DNA from: CAWAMD01 sp963783045
GTDB lineage: Bacteria; Actinomycetota; Nitriliruptoria; Nitriliruptorales; Nitriliruptoraceae
Reading direction: 5' to 3'
Assembly (NCBI GenBank): GCA_963783045.1
Contig: CAWAMD010000008.1
Coordinates: forward strand, 1-64,000
DNA: 64,000 nucleotides
Position numbers and translations under genes: made by a program. The notes beneath the pieces were generated by a model that was not told the origin of the DNA, did not search any database, and saw only the letters and a program-made list of their open reading frames with translations. The stretch's first letter is position 1. Every line of letters starts with the position of its first letter. Shown here piece after piece: positions 1-8,494 of the stretch.

Positions 1-33
1 AGTCTTGCTGGCGTGCCGCCGACAGGAGCCACG

Positions 34-720
34 ATGCCGGGCGACGTGCCGATCCGTCACGCAGCGACGCTCGTGCTGCTGCGCGACGTCGATCCCGGGC
101 TCGAGGTGCTCATGGTCCGCCGCAGCCGCGAGCTCGTCTTCGAGGGCGGCTCGTGGGTGTTCCCCGGCGGGCGGCTGGACCAGGCCGACTGGGAGGGCGC
201 CGACGGGGACGAGGAGACCGCGGCACGGCGGGCCGCCGTGCGCGAGACACGGGAGGAGGCCGGACTGGTTGTCGGCCCGTCCGGGCTCGTGCCGCTCTCG
301 CACTGGACGACGCCGCCGGGACCGCCGAGACGGTTCGCGACCTGGTTCTTCCTGGCGCGCGCCGGCGACGACCTCGTGGAGGTCGACGGCGAGGAGATCC
401 GCGAGCACCGCTGGATGACGCCGGCGACGGCCCTCGCCGGGCTGCGTGACGGGGAGGTCCAGCTGCCGCCGCCCACCTTCGTGACCCTGACGTGGCTCGC
501 CGACCACCCCGACGCGGCGCAGGCGCTGGCGGCTGCGGGCGACCGTGACCCGGAACGGTTCGAGCCGCGTATCGTCCGGGCCGGCGACGGGGCAGTGGCG
601 CTCTACGCCGGTGATGCCGGCTTCGACGCCGGCGAGCCGGACGCCGTCGGTGCGCGGCACCGGCTCTGGATCACGGGCGACGGCTACCGCTACGAGCGCG
701 ACGGCGACCTGCTCGGCTGA
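34..720 (+). CDS. Nudix hydrolase
   Basis: A 228-residue Nudix-fold pyrophosphohydrolase, a family that cleaves nucleoside diphosphates linked to another moiety. The Nudix box spans about residues 45-80: a GG pair at 45-46, then a long acidic insertion, then RETREEAGL at 70-78 with the metal-binding glutamates. The lengthened gap between the leading glycine and the REUXEE half resembles the NUDT7/NUDT19-like branch (CoA or acyl-CoA diphosphatases), but the substrate is inference. The start is ATG 34 because AGGAG lies at 24-28; an in-frame GTG at 13 would add seven residues. The last 31 bp overlap the 3' end of the convergent DUF998 gene, which is unusual but common in compact GC-rich genomes. 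Confidence 0.85.
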   Translation: MPGDVPIRHAATLVLLRDVDPGLEVLMVRRSRELVFEGGSWVFPGGRLDQADWEGADGDEETAARRAAVRETREEAGLVVGPSGLVPLSHWTTPPGPPRRFATWFFLARAGDDLVEVDGEEIREHRWMTPATALAGLRDGEVQLPPPTFVTLTWLADHPDAAQALAAAGDRDPERFEPRIVRAGDGAVALYAGDAGFDAGEPDAVGARHRLWITGDGYRYERDGDLLG

Positions 721-1445
721 TCCGTCGTCGTGCGGCGCGGGTGGCGCGGGTGGCGTCGCCCGGCCGTGTCCCTGCGGATGACGACGCCGGCGGCCACCAC
801 GTACCAGGCGTCGGCGGTCGTGTTGAAGATGCGCTGCTCGAGGCCCACGAAGCCGGGGGCGATCCCGGCCGTGTGGATGGCGAACCCGGCCGCTGCGAGG
901 GCGGCCAGTGCGATCGACACCAGCGCGAAGGACCGGTCATGGCCTCGGACGCGCCACGCGATCGCGACGGGCGCCGCGATGAGCGCGAGGTAGCCGGTGC
1001 CGGCCACGACCGTGTGCATGGAGTCGGTGACCGTCGTGGAGAACCCCGGGCACCCGGCCGAGCAGGGGAAGGCGACGATCATCACCGTCAGCACGCCCGA
1101 GATGCTGGCGAGCGCGGGCCCGAGGGCGCCCCGGCCAGGCAGCGCCCGGTGCAGGACGGGTCCGAAGGCCGCCAGCAGCAACCCGGTCGCCACCAGCGCC
1201 GCCAGCATCAGGGCTCGGGGGCCGGCCGGGGTCCCGCGGGCGAACAGCTCGCTGATGGCCTGCGACACCGGGTCGTACCCGGCCCGCCATGCGCCGGCCA
1301 CCGCCCAGGAGGTGACGTAGACGACGACGCCGGCGGCAGCCGCCCAGGCGAGCGGTGTGGAGCAGCGGTCCACGAGGCCCCATGCGCCGTCCGCGTCGCC
1401 GTCACCGCCGGGGGAGGAGGAGCGGGACGCCGATCGGGTGGGCAC
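690..1445 (-). CDS. DUF998 family membrane protein
   Basis: A 251-residue integral membrane protein that looks like DUF998. It has about six hydrophobic segments, a WxAGxxRxGYDPVSQAISEL-like stretch after the first one (typical of the family), a short C-x-x-x-C-P pair in the middle and a basic, proline-rich C-terminal tail. No enzymatic role is established for the family. The start is GTG at 1445; a shorter form beginning nearer the first membrane segment is possible because the first 25 residues are low complexity. It ends inside the convergent Nudix gene and lies 12 bp downstream of the DUF2505 gene on the same strand, so the two may be co-transcribed. Confidence 0.75.
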   Translation of the reverse strand: MPTRSASRSSSPGGDGDADGAWGLVDRCSTPLAWAAAAGVVVYVTSWAVAGAWRAGYDPVSQAISELFARGTPAGPRALMLAALVATGLLLAAFGPVLHRALPGRGALGPALASISGVLTVMIVAFPCSAGCPGFSTTVTDSMHTVVAGTGYLALIAAPVAIAWRVRGHDRSFALVSIALAALAAAGFAIHTAGIAPGFVGLEQRIFNTTADAWYVVAAGVVIRRDTAGRRHPRHPRRTTTDQPSRSPSRS

Positions 1446-1457
1446 GGAGCGGCAGCG

Positions 1458-1946
1458 TCAGTGAAGGGTCGGCGCGAGCTCGCTCACGCGCACCGCCACG
1501 TCGTCGACGAACCGGCGGATCGCCGCCTGGGCGACGTGGTGGCCGACGGCGCTGTCGAGCGCGGCCCCCACCGCTCCCAGCGGTGGCTTGTACGTGCCCA
1601 CGAGGACGAGCTGCGTGTGCGGCGTGTCGATCGAGAGCGCCCGCACCTCGAGCCAGGCCTCCATCGACGGGAAGAGGGACGCGTGCTCGGACGCATGCCA
1701 GCGCAGTGGCAGACGCACGCGCAGCATCTCGAGCGGCTCGAACTCGCCGACCTCGATCTCGATGTCCTGGCCGACCTCGACGCCCCCGACCTCGACCGTG
1801 AGGCGGGAGCCGACGCGCGTCGCCTCGGCGGCGGCGCTGTCGGTGGCGGACGCCAGCACGCCGGCCGCGTCGAGGCCGAGCAGCTCGGTGACGTCGTCGA
1901 AGGCGGCGTCGACGAACGTGTAGGCGTGCAGCTCGCGCTCCACCAT
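1458..1946 (-). CDS. DUF2505 domain protein
   Basis: A 162-residue soluble protein beginning MVERELHAYTF. It has the layout of actinobacterial DUF2505: an SRPBCC/Bet v 1-like fold with an N-terminal strand, an alternating beta meander (EVGGVEVGQDIEIEVGEFEP) and a long C-terminal helix. SRPBCC proteins bind hydrophobic ligands in a cavity; no specific ligand or catalytic residue can be assigned here. ATG 1946 is preceded on the minus strand by a GAAGGGA ribosome site, and a TACGCT -10-like hexamer lies about 30 bp further upstream. It is the first gene of a probable pair with the DUF998 gene. Confidence 0.65.
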   Translation of the reverse strand: MVERELHAYTFVDAAFDDVTELLGLDAAGVLASATDSAAAEATRVGSRLTVEVGGVEVGQDIEIEVGEFEPLEMLRVRLPLRWHASEHASLFPSMEAWLEVRALSIDTPHTQLVLVGTYKPPLGAVGAALDSAVGHHVAQAAIRRFVDDVAVRVSELAPTLH

Positions 1947-2252
1947 CGGTCCCTTCGCGTCGGTGCCCTCCCAGCGTAGACGCGGCGCCGACGCCCGCCC
2001 ACGACGGCGTGCGATGGAGCATGCGTCCCACGCGGCGGACTACCCGACACCGCCGCCTCCGGCGGTGGCGGGACCGGCCGTTCGGGGGCGTGCCCAAAGG
2101 TCACCGTCGCCCAGGGACATCTGTCCGTGCGCCGGCTCGGGCCTGCGGGCATGCTCGGTGACGGCACTCCGCGGCGGCCCTGGCAGGTCCGCGTCGCGGT
2201 GTCTCACCCCTCCAGCATCGTTGGACGCCACGGTCGAACAGGAGAACGTCGC
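1947..2252. other. divergent intergenic region
   Basis: This 306-bp gap separates the divergent DUF2505 gene and the small ORF at 2253. It holds one clear hairpin, CACCGCC/GGCGGTG with a six-base loop at 2048-2067, and a GTCTACGCTGGG -10-like element for the minus-strand gene near 1970. An AGGAG ribosome site is present for the plus-strand ORF at 2240-2244. I see no gene of convincing codon structure in it. Confidence 0.45.
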
Positions 2253-2570
2253 ATGAATCTCGGCGGGATGGTCCGTCCGCACGAGGTCGCGTGGCTGGCT
2301 GCGCTCGCGGTCGGCTTCGCGTACTCGGCCCGGTCGGTGGCCGACTCCGTCACCGAGCTGGTCACCTCGGCCCAGGGAGATCCGGCGCTGCTCACCGCTG
2401 CGAGCCGGCGGCTGTCCGAGGCCGAGCTCGTCGAGCCGGCCCGGCAGCGACGCGCTCTGTTCCTGCTCGGCCATGCCGTGCACATGGTGACCCGGCACGG
2501 TCACGCGGACGCGGACCTGGGCACGGACGCAGGCGAGGCCGCGGACGGAGCCCCGACGACCAGGGCCTGA
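2253..2570 (+). CDS. small hypothetical protein
   Basis: A 105-residue protein starting MNLGGMVRPHEVAW with a good AGGAG ribosome site eight bases before ATG 2253. I do not recognise a family. It has a short hydrophobic stretch near residues 12-25 (LAALAVGFAYS), then a helix-rich, charged region and a His-rich segment (GHAVHMVTRHGHADAD) at about 73-88. It could be a small peripheral or single-pass protein. It is convergent with the TauE-like gene, and its coding signal (GC third positions, good ribosome site) is reasonable though short. Confidence 0.5.
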   Translation: MNLGGMVRPHEVAWLAALAVGFAYSARSVADSVTELVTSAQGDPALLTAASRRLSEAELVEPARQRRALFLLGHAVHMVTRHGHADADLGTDAGEAADGAPTTRA

Positions 2571-2654
2571 CCCGGGGGAGCGGCCGGCTCGTCGGGAAGC
2601 GTGCGGCGCTGTCCCGCTGACGTTCGGGAGAACTCCGCACGTAGCTGCGGGGGG

Positions 2655-3407
2655 TCAGTCGAGCAGGAGCTTGATCGCGGCGGTGAGGCCGACGGCCAGC
2701 ACGATTTCGCGGTAGACGATCGGCGGCAGGCGGCGCCCCACGTGCGCGCCGAGCTGCCCGCCGATCGTCGAGCCCACGGCGATCGCCGCCGCGGCGGGCC
2801 AGTCGACGTGCGCCATGCTGACGAACACGACGGCCGCCACCGCGTTCGCGGTGCCGGCCAGCACGTTCTTCACCGCGTTCAGGCGCTGCAGGTCGTCCGC
2901 CAGGAACATGCCGAGCAGCGCGATGAGCAGCACCCCCTGCGCCGCCCCGAAGTAGCCGCCGTACACGGCGGTCATCCCGATGAGGCCCAGCAGCAGGGGA
3001 CCGCCGTGCTCGTGCACCCGCTCGCGGTGCGCGAGCCGGTCGCGCACCCACGGGCCGATCACGACGAGCAGGCACCCGAGCAGGATCAGCACGGGCACGA
3101 TCGCCGCGAAGGCAGACTCCGGCAGCCGCAGCAGGAGCAGCGCCCCGGTGAGCGCGCCGACGACCTGCACGGGCAGGAGCCGCCGCAGCCGGGGTGCCTG
3201 TCCGGCGAGCTCGCGCCGGTAGCCGACGACGCCGCTGACGGCGCCCGGCAGCACGCCGAGGTTGTTCGTCACGTTCGCGGTGACCGGCGGGATCCCGAGC
3301 GCCAGCAGCGTCGGGAACGTGATCAGCGAGCCGGACCCGACGACGGTGTTGATCGTCCCGGCCGCGAGCCCCGCCGCGAACAGCGCCAGCGCGTGGAGCG
3401 CCGTCAT
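2655..3407 (-). CDS. TauE/SafE family permease
   Basis: A 250-residue polytopic protein with about eight membrane segments in two related halves, typical of the TauE/SafE family of anion (often sulfite or organosulfonate) exporters. The first half carries the family's GxxxGxxxTxxGSGSL-like loop (AAGTINTVVGSGSLITFP, residues ~14-31). The second half repeats it as GGYFGAAQGVLLI (~149-161). ATG 3407 lies only 25 bp after the stop of pgm on the same strand, so it is probably the second gene of a pgm operon. The functional link to pgm is unclear and may be only transcriptional. Confidence 0.8.
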   Translation of the reverse strand: MTALHALALFAAGLAAGTINTVVGSGSLITFPTLLALGIPPVTANVTNNLGVLPGAVSGVVGYRRELAGQAPRLRRLLPVQVVGALTGALLLLRLPESAFAAIVPVLILLGCLLVVIGPWVRDRLAHRERVHEHGGPLLLGLIGMTAVYGGYFGAAQGVLLIALLGMFLADDLQRLNAVKNVLAGTANAVAAVVFVSMAHVDWPAAAAIAVGSTIGGQLGAHVGRRLPPIVYREIVLAVGLTAAIKLLLD

Positions 3408-3432
3408 CGCGACGGCCGGTCGGACACGGGGC

Positions 3433-5076
<1,644 letters not shown>

Positions 5077-5112
5077 GCGGGCTCCTCGTTCGCCGGCTGC
5101 CGGGAAAGCGTC

Positions 5113-5118
5113 ACCCTA
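5113..5118 (-). promoter_or_regulatory. -10 box upstream of pgm
   Basis: On the minus strand this reads TAGGGT within CCGTAGGGTGACG, about 37 bp before the pgm ATG. The same hexamer recurs before other genes in the window. No convincing -35 element is seen. Confidence 0.45.
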
Positions 5119-5227
5119 CGGCCTGGCTGCCGGCCCACGCAGCCCGTCGCCGGGTGCGGTGGACAGGGGCGCCGGTGCGGCGGAGGATCGTCCGGCGGGG
5201 GGAGGGATGCGAGCGGGAAGGACCGCG

Positions 5228-5557
5228 ATGGACACGAGCGAGCTCTACCGCCGGGCGAACGAACGTGTCGGCGGGCTGGTCGAGGCCGTGCCCGATGATG
5301 GATGGGACGCGCCGACGCCGTGCGCCGCCTGGAGCGTCCGCGACCTCGTCAACCACCTCGCCGGCGAGCAACGTTGGCTCGTCCCGCTGCTGGCCGGCGC
5401 CACCATCGAGGAGGTCGGCGACCGGTTCGACGCGGCCCACGAGGAGGCCTACCGGAGCGTGGGCGCGGTCGCCGGGCCGCCGCCGGTGGGTCCCGACGCG
5501 GATCGTCAGGGTCGGCTGCTCGCCCGCTTCGGACGGGTCGACGCCTGGACGCCGTGA
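5228..5557 (+). CDS. shortened maleylpyruvate isomerase-like (MDMPI) protein
   Basis: A 109-residue protein related to mycothiol-dependent maleylpyruvate isomerase/DinB-like proteins (TIGR03086-type). The N-terminal part is well preserved: TPCAAWSVRDLVNHLAGEQ contains the typical His of the first metal-ligand helix. Family members are about 180-200 residues. Here the sequence jumps from the end of the first helical bundle (about residue 75) to what looks like the normal C-terminal end (PDADRQGRLLARFGR), so the middle with the other metal-ligand histidines is absent. This looks like an in-frame internal deletion, and the product is probably not an active enzyme. Start is ATG 5228. It lies 97 bp upstream of the beta-propeller gene. 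Confidence 0.6.
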   Translation: MDTSELYRRANERVGGLVEAVPDDGWDAPTPCAAWSVRDLVNHLAGEQRWLVPLLAGATIEEVGDRFDAAHEEAYRSVGAVAGPPPVGPDADRQGRLLARFGRVDAWTP

Positions 5558-5654
5558 GGGCTGCGTCCTGGCGGGGCGGCGCCATTTCTGATGGTCGGGA
5601 ACCGAGAGCGTGGGCGCGGCGTCACACCCGGTGACCGACCCGCAGGAGGAGCCC

Positions 5655-7829
5655 ATGCGCCGCACCGCGATCCTGGCCATCTGTAGCGTCGTGGCGGTGG
5701 CCGCCACCACGTTCGTCACCGCCAGACCCGGCGGCCAGGAAGCAGCCGCGGCCGAGCTCGAGCGGTACGGCGGATGCGACGCGCTGCACGACCGCATCGT
5801 GGCCGAGGCGATGGACCAGGTCGGCCCCTACGGGCTCGATCAGGGCGGTCCGGTCATGTACATGGAGCAGCCCGCCGTGGGCATGGCCCGGGACTCGGTC
5901 GCCATGGAGGGGACCGCCTCCGCCGGAGCTGCGTCCGCCGCGGCGCCGGCGCCGGACGCGGCCTCGTCCACGGTGTCCGCCACCGGGACGAACGTGCAGG
6001 TGGCGGGCGTCGACGAGCCCGACCAGGTCAAGCTGGCGGACGGCCTGCTCGCGGTCGTCGACGGCGCCCGGATCGTCCTCGTCGACGTGACCGCCGAGAC
6101 GCCCCGTCCGGTGGCCACCATCGACCCGCCGGCGAGCCTGAAGCTCTCACCCACGGGGCTGCTCGTCGCCGGTCAGCGCCTGATCGTGCTCGGCAGCACC
6201 GGCGGCGGTCCCGTCCCCGGGCCCGCCGAATCCGCTCCCGCGGGTGCCCCGATGCGGGGCGGGGACGTGGCGGGCATCATGCCCGCCGGGCCGGCCCGCA
6301 CGGCCGTCGCCGTGTACGACATCGCGACGCCGGCGTCGCCGACGCTGGTCGACCACCTCACGATCGACGGCCGCCTCCTGTCGGCGCGGCTGACAGGAGG
6401 CCGGCTGCTGCTGGCCACGAGCAACACGCCGAGCCTGCCCTTCGTCTACCCGGGCGGGGGTGGGCAGGACAGCGTCGACCGGGCCACCTCCCTCAACCGC
6501 CAGGTCGTCGCCGAGAGCACCGTCGAGCAGTGGCTCGGCCAGGTGACACTCGCCGACGGGACGACGCGGCTGCTCGCCGACTGCACCCAGGTCGGCGTGC
6601 CGACCCAGATCGACGGGTGGCAGGCGATCAGCCTCGCCGCGGTCGACCCGTCCGGTCCGCTCGGTGACATCCGGGCTGCGGGCACGTTCGGTGCCGGCCA
6701 GACCGTCTACGCGACCGCCGACCGGGTGTACGTGGCAGGGACCCGGGTGGTGCCCGACCGCATCGCGACGCTCGTGCACGCCTTCGGGACCGACGGCGCA
6801 CCCTCCTACGTCGGCTCGGGCGAGGTCGAGGGTGAGCTCCTCAACCAGTTCGCCATGGACCGCTTCGAGGGACACCTGCGGGTGGCGACGACCCCGATGA
6901 CGATCCAGGGTCCCGGTGGCGCCGAGATCACCGTCCTCGACGAGCGCGGCGGCAGCCTTGTCGCCGTGGGGCACCTCACCGGCCTCGGCGCCGGCGAGAC
7001 CATCCGTGCCGTGCGCTACCTCGGCCCGGTCGGGTTCGTGGTGACCTTCCGGCAGACCGACCCGCTGTTCACCCTCGACCTGTCCGACCCGACCGCGCCG
7101 CAGGCGATGGGGGAGCTGAAGATCCCCGGGTACTCCGCCTACCTCCACCCGATCGCCGACGGGCTGCTGCTGGGTGTCGGTCGCTCGGCGACGGAGTCCG
7201 GGCAGGTGACCGGCCTGCAGGTCTCGCTGTTCGACACGCACGACCTGTCCGCGCCCGTTCGGCGCGGCGTCCTCCAGCTCGACGGCGGCGCGACGGCGGT
7301 CGAGTGGGACCACCACGCCTTCACCTGGATGGACGAGGCGGACGTGGCCGCGATCCCGGTGGAGGCCGGCTGGATGGCGGTCCCGATGCCCGAGCCGATG
7401 ATGGAGGCGCCGCCGCCGGGTGACGCCTCCGGCACCGGTGGTGCCACCGGCGCGGGCGAGGCCGGGTCCGGGTCGACTGGTGCGGGCGTGTCGTCCTCGG
7501 CGGGCGGCAGCAGCTCGGCCGCGACGGCGACCTCGGGCGGGACCGTCGAGCCGGAGGCTCCGGCCGCGCCCCTGCCGCCCCCGGACGAGCCGACGCCCGA
7601 CCGGCCGGGTATGCCGCCCCAGCAGCGGTTCGCCGGGCTGCTCCTCGTGCGGGTCACCGGGAACACCCTGACCGAGGTCGCGCGGGTCGAGGGCCCGGCC
7701 GCCGACGGCTGGTCGACGGGCTTCAGCCGCACGGTCGTGGACGGCACGACGTTCCTGGCCGTCGCACCCGGCGCGGTCTGGCGGATCAGCGCCGAGGGTG
7801 CGGTGCTCGCGAAGGCGCGCCTGGCCTGA
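5655..7829 (+). CDS. secreted beta-propeller domain protein
   Basis: A 724-residue exported protein. Residues 1-27 form a signal peptide (MRRTAIL... followed by a VVAVAATTFVTA core). The rest resembles the secreted actinobacterial and archaeal beta-propeller family (Pfam Beta_propel): repeated blades with D-x-A-x-P-x-x-V motifs, and TNVQVAGVDEPDQVKLADG at about 115-133, a hallmark of the first blade. Near residues 590-660 there is a long Gly/Ser/Ala/Pro linker that interrupts the last blades. The start is ATG 5655 because AGGAGG lies just upstream. Role unknown; extracellular or wall-associated binding is inference. A strong hairpin terminator follows. Confidence 0.8.
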   Translation: MRRTAILAICSVVAVAATTFVTARPGGQEAAAAELERYGGCDALHDRIVAEAMDQVGPYGLDQGGPVMYMEQPAVGMARDSVAMEGTASAGAASAAAPAPDAASSTVSATGTNVQVAGVDEPDQVKLADGLLAVVDGARIVLVDVTAETPRPVATIDPPASLKLSPTGLLVAGQRLIVLGSTGGGPVPGPAESAPAGAPMRGGDVAGIMPAGPARTAVAVYDIATPASPTLVDHLTIDGRLLSARLTGGRLLLATSNTPSLPFVYPGGGGQDSVDRATSLNRQVVAESTVEQWLGQVTLADGTTRLLADCTQVGVPTQIDGWQAISLAAVDPSGPLGDIRAAGTFGAGQTVYATADRVYVAGTRVVPDRIATLVHAFGTDGAPSYVGSGEVEGELLNQFAMDRFEGHLRVATTPMTIQGPGGAEITVLDERGGSLVAVGHLTGLGAGETIRAVRYLGPVGFVVTFRQTDPLFTLDLSDPTAPQAMGELKIPGYSAYLHPIADGLLLGVGRSATESGQVTGLQVSLFDTHDLSAPVRRGVLQLDGGATAVEWDHHAFTWMDEADVAAIPVEAGWMAVPMPEPMMEAPPPGDASGTGGATGAGEAGSGSTGAGVSSSAGGSSSAATATSGGTVEPEAPAAPLPPPDEPTPDRPGMPPQQRFAGLLLVRVTGNTLTEVARVEGPAADGWSTGFSRTVVDGTTFLAVAPGAVWRISAEGAVLAKARLA

Positions 7830-7847
7830 TCAGGCGGCGGACCGCCG

Positions 7848-7883
7848 GACGGCCGCGCCCACGACATGGTGGGCGCGGCCGTC
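7848..7883. terminator. bidirectional hairpin terminator
   Basis: A perfect 15-bp stem (left arm 7848-7862, right arm 7869-7883) with a six-base loop GACATG. It sits between the convergent beta-propeller gene (stop 7829) and the minus-strand gene ending at 7926. No U-tract is visible, as is common in high-GC actinobacteria. Confidence 0.75.
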
Positions 7884-7925
7884 GGTGCACCCGCGGGGGA
7901 GGGAGGTGCGGTGCTCGGGGAGCCG

Positions 7926-8438
7926 TCAGGCGGCCGACCCGAGCGCCACGCGGTCCCGCGGGGCGGGCTGCGGGTCGGTCGCGACGAGCTCGCTCCACTC
8001 GAGCCGGTCCGCGACCGCCCGCAGGAACCGCCGGGTCGCGACCCGGGTGATGCGGTCGCGGGCAACCCGGTCGATGCGGATGGTGGTGAGCTCGATCGCC
8101 GGGGCGCGGTGCGAGACGAGCGTGAGCCGGGTCGTCCCGGCAGCGGTGGGGTTCACGACGAGCCATGCGGTCATGGCGGGCCAGCCCGTGGTGTCCTCGT
8201 CGCCGTCCCAACGGACCTCGATGGCGCCGAGGTCGTCCGGTCCGGCCGGGCCCGCCGTGACCGTGGGGTCGGCGCCGATGTCGAGCCCGGCGGCCTGCGC
8301 GACGGCAACGACGGCCGGGCGCGCGGCGGCGGTGGCGGCCGTGGCGAGCTGCTGCGGGTCGCGCACGAGCACCTCCAGCACGCGGTAGGCCGGGCGGTCG
8401 ACCTCGACGGTGGTCTGCACGTGGATGGGGATCGTCAT
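7926..8438 (-). CDS. SRPBCC-like small protein
   Basis: A 170-residue protein of unrecognised precise family. The alternation of strands (IPIHVQTTVEVDRPAYRVLEV at the start, MTAWLVVNPTAAGTTRLTLVSH in the middle) followed by a long C-terminal amphipathic helix (ITRVATRRFLRAVADRLEW) resembles SRPBCC/polyketide-cyclase-like or DUF2505-like folds. That is a fold-level guess only. ATG 8438 has a GAGGAGAACC ribosome site. The upstream DNA is unusually AT-rich and carries a near-consensus promoter (8462-8491), suggesting stronger or differently regulated expression than its neighbours. Confidence 0.55.
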   Translation of the reverse strand: MTIPIHVQTTVEVDRPAYRVLEVLVRDPQQLATAATAAARPAVVAVAQAAGLDIGADPTVTAGPAGPDDLGAIEVRWDGDEDTTGWPAMTAWLVVNPTAAGTTRLTLVSHRAPAIELTTIRIDRVARDRITRVATRRFLRAVADRLEWSELVATDPQPAPRDRVALGSAA

Positions 8439-8461
8439 GGTGGTTCTCCTCGTCGAGAAGA

Positions 8462-8491
8462 ACCGTACTGCCCCATTTATACGTTAGTCAA
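8462..8491 (-). promoter_or_regulatory. promoter with -35 TTGACT and -10 TACGGT
   Basis: On the minus strand TTGACT (8491-8486) and TACGGT (8467-8462) are 18 bp apart, about 24 bp before the ATG at 8438. It lies in an AT-rich patch that also holds two TTAGTC repeats on the plus strand (8485-8490 and 8500-8505), a possible operator. Confidence 0.55.
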
Positions 8492-8494
8492 CGG

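Noticed and set aside
2040..2504. Long minus-strand ORF opposite the small gene at 2253
   Set aside because: It is rich in Arg, Ser and Gly, has no ribosome site and mirrors the plus-strand gene, so it is a shadow.
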